Below, piece after piece: positions 16,591 to 32,222 of a stretch of 64,000 nucleotides of DNA (position 1 is the stretch's first letter; each line of letters opens with the position of its first letter). The position numbers were made by a program, and so were the translations under genes. The notes beneath the pieces are model-generated. The model ran no database searches and had not been told where the DNA came from. It was given only the letters and a program-made list of their open reading frames with translations. The DNA is taken from NCBI GenBank assembly GCA_023079485.1, contig CM041083.1, forward strand, positions 105,539,054 to 105,603,053, given 5' to 3'. The stretch comes from Archilochus colubris (lineage: Eukaryota; Chordata; Aves; Apodiformes; Trochilidae).

Positions 16591-17410
16591 GAAGATGACA
16601 CTTCCTTGTGTCAAAAAATGAAGACACTCCCTCCTAATTACCAGCAAGTGCCTGAGGCAATTAAGAAACAACACTTCTACTGACCTCCAGAATAGCAGAA
16701 AGTATAAAACTTTACTGAAATTGTCCAACCTTTCTTGGAAAAAGATTTTTGTAACTACTGCAGCTACATATTGCAGTTGTGGATGTTTATTTACCCTAGG
16801 TTAAAAAGCTCGACTCCATTAAAAAGAGAAAAAGAAATACTAACTGGAAAGTATAGATAACTAAAACCAGAGAAGAACTACTTTTCCTCAGAAAGAACAT
16901 TTCTAGTTTCTTAGTCCTCAGTGTGCTTTTCTGCACCTCCATCTACAGCTAGAAAGTGTCAGTATTTAGCAACCAAGTTGACCTCTCCAGTGTCTGTTCT
17001 GAAGAACAGAGACAGTGCTTATACTAGAAAGCTGTGAAGTGGAACAACACAGTATATAGAATGACTGAGACATCTATTACCAAAATGACCTTCTATGTGA
17101 CCTGAAGTGCTACTGTAGACAGACCCAGGAGGATTTGCATTGACTGGAATAAGTAGATTTGTCAGCTGGTGCAAGACCCAGCTGTTCTGAGGATAAGAAC
17201 CACTGATGGCAATTCCTTATCTTTCTTTATGCCAGTTCACTGAGTTTGGTCTGTCCCAGTACAGATAAACCCTTGAATGTATGTTCATTTATCCATGCTT
17301 CAGCATTACTGTTCCCTTTTGCCAAAAGAAAAAATTAAAAAAATTTAGGCATTCCAACCACTCTGATACATGATATTATTGCATCAAGCACCTGCTACCA
17401 GGACTTTTGC

Positions 17411-17435
17411 TTCTAGTCTAACAGGAAGACTAGAA
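17411..17435. repeat. Perfect 9-bp inverted repeat
   Basis: ttctagtct (17411-17419) and its reverse complement agactagaa (17427-17435) flank a 7-nt spacer. The word agactagaa occurs again at 17452-17460. No function is evident. Confidence 0.6.
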
Positions 17436-20400
17436 TAGCTTCCCATGAAGCAGACTAGAACTGCTACCTTGATGACCAACAAGCAGTTTGAAGAATTTTC
17501 TAGTGGAATGTACTGAAATTGAGTCATAAGATAATTACTATTCTTAATTGATATGAACTATACTATTCTGTACGATCCCATTCAAATAACCTTGGTTACA
17601 ACATCCTTTTAACAAGCTATTGACACATTTCATGGATGCTAACTTCCTTTTGTTATTCCGAAACCTCAACATGGCAAACCAACTCCAAATAAAAGTGAAG
17701 AAATCTTAAACATCACTTCATTATCTTAGGTATTTTCTGAAGGTAAATTTCTTCCTTCAGCTAAATCTTAAGACAGAAAGTACAAGGGAGAGTTACAGAC
17801 AAACAAGACACTTGAGAAGCCCCATTGCAGTCTGAGAGACGTTACTTACTACACATTCAAAAGATAGCATTTTAAGGAAGAGGATGCAGAAAACAATCAC
17901 AAAAGAAATGGCACTGAACATGACAGACATAGAATTTAGTTTTGAAAAGCCCCACAAGGGTATGTTTTGGTTTTGCAATATAAATCCTCAAAGCACAATG
18001 GCTGTAATTTTGGACTGTCAGCCTGTGGCAAGTAGCTAATGCCCTCAAAGGGATACCACAATGAAAGGAGAACAACATCCTACTTCAGCTCATGGCAAGA
18101 AATACCCAGCAAGGCTGAGGACTGACTACAGGTCAAAATTAGCAGCTCAGAAAAAGAAATCAACAATTAGTCTTAAAAATACTGAAAAAGCAGAAATGGT
18201 GTAGGGAGGTAGTTCTAAACTTGCCCTCCATGGGTGCAGACTGACAAGTATAGGGACCTAGTGGTTAAAGAGGAAGGGTTAAAAGGCAGTAAGACTTCAG
18301 AATTCTTCAGTCTGTAGCTTGTCCTACATTTACAGATTTTTCTAAAAAAACTCAAAAAAAGATATTCACAAGAACTTGTAAACCAAATATCAAGAAACAA
18401 ATCTCTCTTCCTCCAATTTTGTGATGCTAAGCTGGAGCACACAAATACTTGAAACAGTACATGAGCCATAGCACACAGTATGCATCTGAACACAAGCAGT
18501 GATCTGGGATCTGCTTGGTTTTGTCCTGTCTCCCAGATGCATAATGTGAACATGTTGCAGAAGAATGGCATAGGCACAGTGGAACAGAATAATGAAATAA
18601 CAACAGCTTGATTTTATTTGTTACGAGAGAGATGAAATCATAATTCTCTTACCTAATGCTCCTAACTGAATTGTCAGAGCATAGTTGTGATACTGCTGCA
18701 GTACACGGTGCAGAACCAGTGATGGGCTAGAAAACATGGAGCTTGGACACCAGTTTGGAAACAGCAGCAAAAAGAGAACTAAAAATTCAGCTCACTGCCT
18801 GGCTATTTGACTGATGCACAAAGCTCTGATATATCTTCTGATTCAGAAGCTGTGCCTGCTGTGCCACTCCCAGCAATAAATTGCCTTTTACATACATGGA
18901 TAAGCAGCCTAATCAAATAAGAATTTAAAGCAGGGCATGCTTGAAGGAACTGCTGATTTCTCTTAAAGCCTGCCGTTGCTCTCTCTGAGCTTTATACATA
19001 TTAAATAGTATATGAGATTTATCAGAGAGAAAAGGTGAGTACAAATACACAGGTAACCAAATAATCTTCCCAACTACAGTGTGCAAATAAATCTTACCAG
19101 ATTTTTTTTTTTTTGCCGTTCTCTTATTCATGGGGCATACATCTGCCTGTGAAATACTCAACTTAAGACTAAGAAACACATCAGCTACTGAGACTGACCT
19201 GGTTTGTAGCACATTCGTGTCACTGCCCCTTGAGAAATCCTTTGCAGCCTGAATGCCAAATGGTCTCCAACACAAATGACCTGCTTATGACTTCCAAGCT
19301 TTGATGAAACAGTCGTGGTCAGACAGACATCTTGCTGCAGCTCATACACTGATCTTTTTTCCCTTGCCCCAACATGAACAAAAGACAGCCAGCACAATTC
19401 TTCCTTACACATCAGGAACTTGCTGCTACAGTATGTGCCTGCCATCCTAATGGAGTGTTTGCACATTACACATAGGTCAATGCTTGGTAAAAACATCCTC
19501 ACTTCATGTAAGTGCTCGGGAGTGCTGTGGATCCTCCTACATACCTATGTACTCAAACAAAGACATCTTCTGTTTAAGCCAACAGACAGCAACTGATGAT
19601 GAACACCTGCAGATAGGGACAACATCTTTAATTTTACCCTAACTTCTTGCTGCCATCTCTGCCGGAGTTCCAAGAACAGCTGCAAGTTTTAACTGGCTGC
19701 TGTTAGTATAAAGGCTCCATTTTGTATTTTGGATTCCCCACCTTAAAACTATGACTGTAAACTTGTCTGTTGAGGTAGGAACTTCAAAGACATCCTGTAT
19801 ATTAAAGGAACTTCCAATGTCCAACTGCTGAATTGTGATTCATCTCATCACTAAGCATTAATTTAAAAAAAAATCTTCAGATTGGCAAAGAAGACATTCT
19901 CTATGCAGCTGCTATGCCCCAAGTATAACTCTAGATTCTACTTCCTACAGGTTATATTTATTGTTCAGTATAAAGACTTCAAAATAACAAAGAAATTACA
20001 AGTGTGCACCTTTTCTTCAGGCACATATACTTTCAGTGACAGAACACCAGCCATTTCTCATGGATGAACCTCTGGCAGTGGACTGCATAACAAAGACACA
20101 TAATGGAAATTTTAATCTATTTGTAGTCTAGTTTCTTAATAAAAAAAAAATCCCAACAGCTGTCACCAGCTAAAAATGGAAAAAACTCTTCAAAATAGGG
20201 CATAATATTTCTAGCAGTGTGAAAATCTAGTATAAAACCAGCACCTTATTAAATATAAGAGGAATTAAACCCATGGTAGAAATTCACAGGACACTAGATC
20301 TCATTATTTTGCTGCTCACAGAACTATTTGTTCAATTGAGGGAAAAATGTACCTTTTTTCAGAGCTCTGTTTTCTAAAGCAAAGATTATTCATTCCTCAA

Positions 20401-21242
20401 GGTGAAAACTGTTCCTTAAGAACTCCGTAGTCAAGGGTGGAACTAGAAACTGGAAGTACAACAAAAAAACCCAACCCTGAACTAAAATATTAGCAATCTA
20501 ACTTATACCCTAGCCTAAGAGAAGAGCTATTTTCAACTATGCTTCCTTACATGCAGTTTATTATTCAGACACTGTGTGTGTGAGATGCTCTCACCTAGGT
20601 TATTTTTCAACTCTTCCACCGACTTAACACTTTCTAAGTCAATGGCTGTAACAAAAGAGTATTGAATAAAACATTTGTTATTTTAATGAGTTGTAATATT
20701 TCTTGGGAATGTTATGAAGTGCAATTTTATCAGTATTTTATTTTTCCACAGATTCTGCAGCTGCAATATATTTCCTTTTCTGTGAGTTTAGGAAACATAG
20801 AGACTAGGAAACTCAGCAATTTCAGAACTGAATCTGAAACAGACTAGTCAGTGATCCAAGCTAGATGGATAGCATCTCCTTTAACAGATGGAAATGACCT
20901 TAAGAAAATTTAATTAAAACAGATTATGTAAAACCTACAGCCAATGCTACCAACAAGAAGAATGCTGAAATTGAAACAGAATAGACTATCTTCTCACTAC
21001 TGGAAACTATTGTATCTAGTACAGTCAAGATTTGACAGTGCTTTCTTTAATACTTCCTGCCTATTAACTTCCAGTTTGAGAACTTACTTTTAATTGCTTT
21101 AAATTTACAATGTTTTGAAGAGTTTCCCCTATACCCAAACCCACAAAAAACCAAAAAAAATTCAAGGTAGAGAAAAAGTACTCAAAAACTGTGATGGACT
21201 TTTCTCTGAGATATCTCAGTTTCTCTCACCTTATGAGGCAAT

Positions 21243-21294
21243 AATATCCTACTAATTTTAGGCTCTCTTTTTGCCTAAAAATTAGTATTATATT
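21243..21294. repeat. Imperfect inverted repeat with about 21-bp arms
   Basis: The arm at 21243-21263 (core actaattttaggc) pairs with 21273-21294 (core gcctaaaaattagta), with one bulged A and a few mismatches, across a 9-nt T-rich loop. Either strand would form a stable A+U-rich stem. It could be a MITE remnant, a chance palindrome or a small RNA hairpin; the sequence alone does not decide. Confidence 0.6.
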
Positions 21295-21510
21295 TGAGAT
21301 GAGAAGTCAGATTTTTGTAATTTTTGTGTTAACTTAGTTAATAGGCTTTTCCTCCCATACCACTTCAAAGGTTCTGATACAGTTATTGCACTTATGCATT
21401 TAGGAGGGAGAAAAAAAATTGGAACATCCTCACCAACAAGAGTTAACATTACCAAGAACAGAAGAAATTTAAACTTTGACCAAAAAACCTAAGGGAATGA
21501 TAGCGGTACA

Positions 21511-21640
21511 GAAGGAAATGGAGAGACTGGATGTGGCACTCAGTGCCATAGTCTAGCAACCACTAGACTAGGTGGTTCAAGGGCTGGACTCAATGATCTC
21601 TGAGGTCCCTTCCAACCCAGCCAATTCTATGATTCTATGA
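21511..21640 (+). mobile_element. CR1 LINE, 3' tail with octamer repeats
   Basis: The fragment runs from agactggatgtggcactcag through gctggactcaatgatctctg and aggtcccttccaacccagcc, ending with two copies of the CR1 terminal octamer attctatg. It is immediately followed by a second CR1 fragment. Confidence 0.92.
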
Positions 21641-21858
21641 TATTAGAAAGAATTTCTTTATGGAGAGAGTGATCAGGCATTGGAATGGGCTGCCCAGGGA
21701 AGTAGTGGATTCTCCGTCCCTGGAGATATTTAAAAAGAGACTGGATGTGGCATTCGGTGCCATGGGCTGGGAACCGCAATGGTGGATCAAGGATTGGACT
21801 CGATGATCTCTGAGATCCCTTCCAACCCAGCCAATTCTATGATTCTATGATTCTATGA
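21641..21858 (+). mobile_element. CR1 LINE, longer 3' fragment with octamer repeats
   Basis: This copy starts at tattagaaagaatttcttta, includes gcattggaatgggctgccca and agtggattctccgtccctgg, and ends with ttccaacccagccaattcta and three attctatg octamers. Its last 120 bp or so closely resemble the preceding copy at 21511-21640, so both belong to the same or a near subfamily. Confidence 0.93.
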
Positions 21859-23156
21859 AAACAAACGGAGCATCTTGAAATCCAAAGAGTATCAGCATCT
21901 CCTTTGCTTTGGAAATGATGGGCTTTCAAATGATCACTAAGGTGTTTTTTCTGCCCTCCCAACAGCACTCTACAGCTGAGACTGTTGATTGTGTCTTCCA
22001 ATTGTGGATCATAAAAACACATGTGAAGGATGATTTAGCTATCTTTTTGTTTCCTCCCAATCCCTTCTCCAACTTCCTGATCTCACCTCCAGCCCTCTCA
22101 AGTTGCCTCACAAGTAGAAGCACATCTCCTCTGTAACCTGTGCTTTTGGTAAACAAATCCACCACCACTCCCTGTGTCCTAAGTGCATCCTAATCTTTAC
22201 CCCAATGGCACCCCCCCCTCCCTTGTGTTTTAAAAAACATCATTAATTTATTAGTCAGCTGAACTTGGTTACTTGTGAAATGAATCCATTAACTGCCATT
22301 TGGCAGTGTTACATCTTGAGAAAAAAGCTGTTCCAAAGACAATGGGTGTCCCATCTCTGACCTTTGCATTCCACCATGTATTATTTGTCTTAAAGAAGCA
22401 CATTAGCAACATGATGTCCAGAGCTATCTGAAATTAAGATAGGCTAAGTGAAGTTGCCTTGCTGCAACAGCAGCACACACCAGAGTTGAAGTGCTGTGAT
22501 GGAGATCTCTCTGTTGCAGAAATGCCACAGGCAAGAGCAGACACCTGAATGGCAGGAAAGAACATTCTCCCTCACAGCTATCTGCTGTGACAGCACTCAG
22601 GGAAGATGCAAACACGGGATTGCTGCTACCTGACTGGCCCACAGCCCGGCCTGTGCCCTGGAAAAATGGCAAGAGCAGAGATACCCATCTGACACAGAAC
22701 TAAATGCATGACAGATACTGCCAAGTTGCACTTGGCAATTTCCAGCTGATACTTACACTTTTTGAAGATGCTTGGGCCCGCAAACAGTTTTTTAGCTGAG
22801 GGATTTCCAAAATGTCTATATCAGATAGTGTAAATACTTACTATGTAAACTGAATAACCAAATCCAGGCAAGACTTGCTAAATCTGATTGTCAGTAGCTG
22901 TGTCCCTATAGCACTGAGGCTCCAAATGGAGATTAACCTATTTCAGTAAAGACATTTACAATGTCTTGTATGATGCCACAGCATGGGTTATATGGGATGT
23001 GTTTTCCAAGTATTAATTGTAACATTATAATTTACCAGCTATGGCAAGGTTGCTCCTCCTATTTTTCAGCTGAGACAGCACATCAATAGGAGAAGTAAGA
23101 TGCTGTATTTTAGCTTTTGGTGGTAATTTCTCATTACAGAAATATTTTCCCTTCTA

Positions 23157-25634
<2,478 letters not shown>

Positions 25635-27819
25635 TCACAAAACCCACTTAAAATAGTATTTGTCGGTGGTAGATAAAATCCCTAGAGAGGGTATTCAGAT
25701 TTGCTTCCCAACCACAAGGGGAAGTTTGGCTGTTGCAATTCCTTGTCTAAGTGCTATACTGTTGGCCCAACAAGGCAGCAAGTACCATTTTGGTATGCCA
25801 GTTAATGGACAATGAATATCAATTTCTTCTGGGCTTTGCTTCCATTCTCTCCATCAGACTCCACTTTTCCCCCAGCTCAGGAAGCCTTCATCATCCAAGC
25901 TTCCAGTTTTGCAACCTTCACCACCACTAGGCAAATCCCTTCTAGAAGATCCCCTGAAACTTGGATTCCTATGGAAGCATTTCAAAGATTCCTCTTCTAT
26001 TTTCTACTATGCTGAATATTCAACCAGTATCAATACCTGTCAACTACAGCTAAACTTCAGCGACCAAAAAGATCACAACTGGTAATTTTTATCAACAGTA
26101 AACTGAATGTACACATTCAGATTCAAGTAAGAAAGCAACCTGCCCAACAGCTGCACATAAGACTGTGAGAAAGCACTGCTCCATCTAAGCCAAGGAATAA
26201 TAATCATCAGACTTGACTGCAACACTTAAAAAAAGCCCAACCAACCAACCAAAAAACCCAAACTCTAGACACTCCTGTCCTATCAGTACTGCTATGCAAG
26301 CAGGGGGAAAAGAAAGAAAGGAACTGAGCTGAGGTACAGAAAGTACATATCCAGAACACACAACTGAAAATCTGTAAGAAAAAAAGATAATGTACGTGGT
26401 TTGCCTGAAGGTATTCAGGTTGAGTGCCAGATTTTGTAAAAATCTTAGTCCATCTATGTATTTCAAGTAAATTCAATTAGTGAAACAGATTATATATATA
26501 CCCTAAGGCATGTAATCAAATACAAACAAAGGAAAAGTCTGTTGCTCAAGGGAACATGAAAAGATGTCTGATGGTAGATGATAGATGATGATGACTGATA
26601 ATAAAACAATAAAGACTAAGAAATTTGTATTTCTATGTACTTTCCTACTTTGTACAACAATACAGTGCCCAAACAGGGAAGTGTTCTTTAGCATTCACCT
26701 AAGACATTAATTTTTAACTCAGTGTTCATTATGGATTCTCGAAATTTGCACTAGACCTCTGCAGCTCTACTTGTGCTGTTGTGCTTGTGCCTCCTGCCTG
26801 AAGCTGCTGAGCAACGAAAAGCATGAAACTGAGGAAAGGGAAAGGTCACCCTTCATGAAGGCTACGCAGTAAATTAAAGAATGAGTTGAAATGGTGAAAG
26901 GCTGGTCTGGGCATTGGCAGGGATATAGAAAAGAAGTTGGAGATTGACAAAATAAGGGTAAAGGCTCCGTGCACAGCTTTCTGAACCAGGAGGAACCATG
27001 GGCAAAGTTGAAATTTTAAGAAGACTTAGATTCATGGTCAAATACAGAGCTTAAACTGATTTAGCATTTACACAAGAGATGAATACTAAGCCATGGAGCT
27101 CAAAGATTTAAGAGTCTCTTCAGCTTTTGAGAAGCAACAGATTTTAAAACATCCGAGGAAAGAAAACCAAAGGTCATTTGAAGAAGATTTGTTGGACAGA
27201 AAGAGAGAGATGTGAAGCCGTTTCCTGCCAGGATTAAACTGAGTGGTTTCATGACTGAAAATTCATTAATGAGGAAAATAACCCCAAGCACCCAAAGCCA
27301 AGTGCCCTGGGATGAAGTTGCAGTAACCTGTGGACAAATGCTGGAAAGTAAGTAATCCTCACAATGTTGTGGTAATGGCCAAACAAACTGAAAAGCCAAG
27401 TTCTTAGGAACAAAGGCTAGAAGATGAGGAAGTATAATAACAAGAACATTATGAAGACAGAAAATGTTATTGCCTTCCCTGAAAATTCAGCTTTGCTTGC
27501 CCAAAAGGCACATCAAGAGACAAGTCAGGGCAGGGTAGAGAGGAAGGGATTAACTTCCATTTCATCAAGAGATATTTCCATGTAAGTGTTATGTCTAACA
27601 CCAGAAGGGCATAGTTTTTGTTTTCAAGTGGTACAAGGTACAAGCCCAATCAAAGCAAACACTGGTGGCTCCTTAGCAATCTGGTAACAAGTTCCATCCT
27701 CAATGACTCCATAATCCATTGCCTTTATTCCAGGTGGCAGCAGCACCAAGATAAGGTCATCCCCATAAGAGAATAATGTACAAGATCTAAAATGCCCAAA
27801 AGTCTGTTTCTAGCAAGAA

Positions 27820-27820
<1 letters not shown>

Positions 27821-27850
<30 letters not shown>

Positions 27851-27860
27851 CATACAAATA
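27821..27860. repeat. (TACA)n/(TA)n microsatellite
   Basis: Three TACA units, a run of about nine TA units, then further TACA-like units. This is a simple sequence repeat inside an intron, probably variable in length. Confidence 0.85.
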
Positions 27861-30349
27861 GGAATATATATGCATGTAGATTCCCTACATGAATTTTACA
27901 TTGATCCTAGTCTACTATTTCAGATTTTAAGGAAGTGATGAAACCACAATTTCATTGAGCTTGGAAAATGGAAATACCAAATGTAGTTTGGCTTGCTACA
28001 AATATACCTCACACTCTCCTCATGGAAATCCAAAATACACACTACAGGGAAGTAACACAAAAATCATATTAAAGCACTACTTTGTATTGAAAGTACAACT
28101 TTACAGCTCTCTGCCACAGAACTTTCATGGGAAATTCTGAGCCGCTTTGTCATTTTGATCAAAATTCTCTCTAAATGAGAAAGTTTCAAAACTCTGGATT
28201 GTGCTATTTAATCCTGCTTTCAGAGAAAAATCAATCGCCAGTCCTTTCTGATTACTGTTCCTGAAATGTGCAACAATTGCTTCTTTTCATTCACTTATTA
28301 GGAATATCTTGTATACCACATTAGGCACATATATTTTACCTGCTATGTTATTAACTTGTGGGTCATATTTGACACAACAGTAGCAGTTCATTTTAGGAAC
28401 ATTCAAGAAAGGCTGGCTAGGATGAATGCAAGAATTTCACTCATGTATGAAACACAACCTTTCATGTGGCCTTAAGGATGCCTTCTCGTCATTTCTGCTC
28501 ATTTGTAAGAAAACATGTTACTCCAGAACTCACAAATATATGGCTGTGACAGTATTCATAAACTTCCCTTTGCCTACTGTCTGAAGGACTCTTCCTGGGA
28601 CAGAATAAAATTAAAACAGTACTTGACTCGATATTCGCTTTTCAGGATTTTAATTTAATCAGCTTTGACAAATTAAGACAAATTTTGTTTCTGCTTACTC
28701 TTTAAAAACTTAGCATTTTAGATACAATGAGCCTACCATGGTTTTGCAGAACTTAATAGTCATATTGAATTTCCTCTTCTGTCTTTAATTCACTTGTGCA
28801 AAAAAACCTACTGGCAAAACTAAGTGCATGACTATACTATATACTTATGCCCACAGACTAGGGAAAAAACAGGACAGTTTTATCTGTCTGGTTTTATCTA
28901 CATAAAAGCTACAGAAGCTGCTGGAAAATAGTTGTATAACCACATTTTTTGAAATTTGACTTCTCAAATTCTTTTAGCTTAAAAAGAGAGCTGAAATCCA
29001 CACTACTGCACATAATCCTGCAATATTAAGTGTATGTGAGAAGGTCCACAGCTCTAAGTTTATAGGTTTGGAGGGGCAGAGCTAAAGGGTGGAGTATCAG
29101 AACTAGACTGCTCTGTCCTAACTGCACAGGAGGATTTTTATCACTAGATCAGCAGCAATGCTTTGGCCTGTCTCCAAATGCTTATTTCTACAGCAACCTA
29201 GCTGGACTTGGGACAGGCTTCTAACTTCCTGAAAGCAGAGGCTCTGAGTAAGGGCCCCTTTGCAGATCCCTCTTCCATGTCCAAATAGTTGACTGGTTTC
29301 AGCCCATGCTGTGCTCCCCCACATGAGCAGACATTGCTCCTGTAGCACAAAAGGTACCAGAGCGAATTCTGAAGGCAAGAACAAAAAACAAAACAAAAAC
29401 CATGTGGAAAAAACCCAAATGGATTAACTTACATGCTAGGGTTGATCTTAATGATCCTGCTCTGTTAAACAATAATTTACATTTCAGCAAAATAGTGCTG
29501 AATTAGAAGAGAAGCACTTTAAACTGATTTTAATGATTATATGCTCACTTTAATCTCTGTGCAAAGTAAAGAGGTTAATTAATTACCTTTCAAAGTTTTC
29601 CTGTGTATTTCCATGCACTGAAACCTTTTATTTCACCACTAGGAGCTGTTCTTTTCTGCTTATCTTTGTCCACCACCGCTGGCTTCCCACAGAGAATGTG
29701 CCTCTTACCAACAAAGATTAAACAAGGAGACATAAATCCAGCAAAATTTGACATGCACGTGAAAGAGGGAATATAAGCAAATTACAGAATCAATCTGCTC
29801 ACAGAGAATGATGGATTTGAATGCCTCTATTTAACTTGCAAAATGAAGGGGAAAATTTCCAACTGTTTTAAAAAGTAAAGGCATATTGCTTCCAGCTGCC
29901 ACTAATCCTTCTTTTCTGTAGCAAGGCCATCAAGCAGGATGAAACAATACAGTATTTTGACACTGGAAACTGAACAGCTGTATTCCATTTTCAAAGTCAA
30001 CAAAGTATAGCAGCACAGCTAAGCTGCACCAGGACTGAGGGTCAAATTTTAAGTGTCTGGGCAGCCTGTATAACAGTGCTTCTGAGAACAGAACAGTACA
30101 AATATTTGGTTTTGTGGGAATTTATTTTCTAGCAAACCTTGAAGTTATGTAATTTCCTCACTATATGCTTCTTGCCTCCCTTGCTGCCCAAAGTAGCACC
30201 CTGAAGCACACCTCTGACACTGGCACTGGGCAGTCATCTGCATAATGCCTGAAAATAACCTGCAGTTAAAGCTTTTGGTCTGGTACAGAAGCTATTCATA
30301 AAGGATTCCCAGACTTTTGTGGTTTTAGGACACTACTGAACAGCAGAGC

Positions 30350-31102
30350 CTCTTCCAAAGGAGCTCAATGGGGACAAGTGCAAGGTCCTGCACCTGGAAA
30401 AACAAAACCCAGGAATGCAGCACAGCCTGGAATCCACCTGTCTGGAGAGTGACTCTGTGGAAAGAGACCTAGTAGTCAGAGTGGACATCAAACTCAATGA
30501 GTGAACAGTGTGCTGCAGCAACACAGAAAACTAACAGGATGCTGAGCTGCATCAACAAAGGCATCACCAGCAGAGGTAATGACTGCTCAACACTTCTCAG
30601 GCCACACATGGAACTTCTGTTCAGTTCTGGTTATACAAAAAAGATGTGGACAGGCTGAAGAGGGTCCAGAGAAGGGCCACAGAGATGATCAAAGTACTGG
30701 GAAGTCTGTCATATGAGGAAAGGTTGAGAGAACTGGTTTTGTTGAGCCTGGAGAAAAGTGGGCTTGGGGGTGACTTTATTGCAATGTTCCAGTACTTAAA
30801 GGGTGGCCAACAAATAGATGGGAGACTCCCTTTTTACAAGGACTCACATGGAAAAGATGATGGGTAACGTGTGCATTTTACTCCTGGGAGATCCTGATTG
30901 GACATCAGAAGAAAATTTTTCACTATGAAAACAGGCAGACACTGAAATAACCTCCCCAGTGAAAGGGTGAATTCCCTAATACTGGACACTTTTCAGACAC
31001 AGCTAGATAGGGCACCAGGCCATCTAATCTAAATCATGTTCTTACTTAGGTTAGAGTAGATGATCCTTGAGGTCCTTTCCAACCTGAGACTATAATCTAT
31101 GA
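30350..31102 (+). mobile_element. CR1 LINE fragment, ORF2 C-terminal part and 3' end
   Basis: This is the longest CR1 copy in the window. It opens with ggacaagtgcaaggtcctgc, a conserved reverse-transcriptase word. An open stretch at 30646-30867 translates to DRLKRVQRRATEMIKVLGSL, then SYEERLRELVLLSLEKSGLG and LKGG, the standard C-terminus of CR1 ORF2. The 3' part ends with tgatccttgaggtcctttcc and ataatctatgata. Internal stops and indels show that it is inactive. It is antisense to APP. Confidence 0.93.
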
Positions 31103-31956
31103 TACTTCTCATACAGCCTTCCAGCTTCCCCTTATCCATAGCTCAAGAACTTTCCAAGCCAGAGGAAGTTTTCCCTTGGCTCCCTTGAAAAGCCTACCCC
31201 TTGAACACAAGCACCACATAATCTGAATACATAGAGAAAACAGGATTTCCCAGTGGGTCAGGATTTTTGCCATTTATGGAGAACTGTGCATCACATTCAT
31301 GATCAGTTTGATGACACCAGGACAGCCAGACTCACTGTACTCCAGTGATAACTGATCTGCAGGCAAAGACTGGTCATGGATTTCTAGACATCCAAGAGTA
31401 AAATCCTGCTGCTTCAAGCGGTCTACCAAAAGTCTAAAAAATGTTGGAAAATGTTAAAAATTCAAGTACGAGGCAATATGTCCCAGAGATTAAACAGCAC
31501 ATGAAAAACTTTTTGCCCACATACACATCTGCATGCATACAGACACACAACAGACTTAGGATAACCCTTCTAATTATGTGCAGAAGACATGCACCTCCAT
31601 AAAAAAGCCTACCTTATTTTTTAATTTAAACCCAAATTCTGGCCTTGTAACTCTAGAAAAAGACACTCCATCACTTTGAATATTCAGAACTACTTTTGTA
31701 GTAAACATACCAAAGGTGAACCAAGTAATTTGAAGGATTTGGAAGAGGGTTGTCTGAATTATATTTGGAGAACTCAAGAAAAACCTCCCTTTTGTAAGGT
31801 TGCTTAACAAGTCACCAGTAAGGCTATGATTTACTCTCCCATAGACAATACATTTGTGCCAAATGTACTTTTAAGTTTACTAGGGAACCTCTGGAGAAAA
31901 ATATAGCTAGAGTATCAGAGCTGAATTTTCCATTCCATTCCATTGCCCAAGTAACC

Positions 31957-32222
31957 AGTGACAGGAAGAAAGGAAATGGCCTCAAGTTGCATCAGGGGAG
32001 GTTCAGATTGGATATTAGGAAATACTTATTTACTGAAAGAGGAATCAGGCATTGGAACAGACTGCCCAGGGATGTGGTGCAGTCACTGTCACTGTCCCTG
32101 GAGCTGCTCAAAAAACTTCTAGGCGTGGCACTTCAGGACATGGTTTATTGGGCATGGTGGTGTTGGGTTGATGGTTGGACTTGATGATCTTAGAGGTCTT
32201 TTCCAACCTTAATGATTCTGTG
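31957..32222 (+). mobile_element. CR1 LINE, 3' fragment
   Basis: The fragment runs from agtgacaggaagaaaggaaa through aggttcagattggatattag and gcattggaacagactgccca to gttggacttgatgatcttag and ttttccaaccttaatgattc. A short frame inside it (31987-32184) gives GRFRLDIRKYLFTERG, an end-of-ORF2 CR1 peptide. It lies about 850 bp downstream of the previous CR1 and is in the same orientation. Confidence 0.93.
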
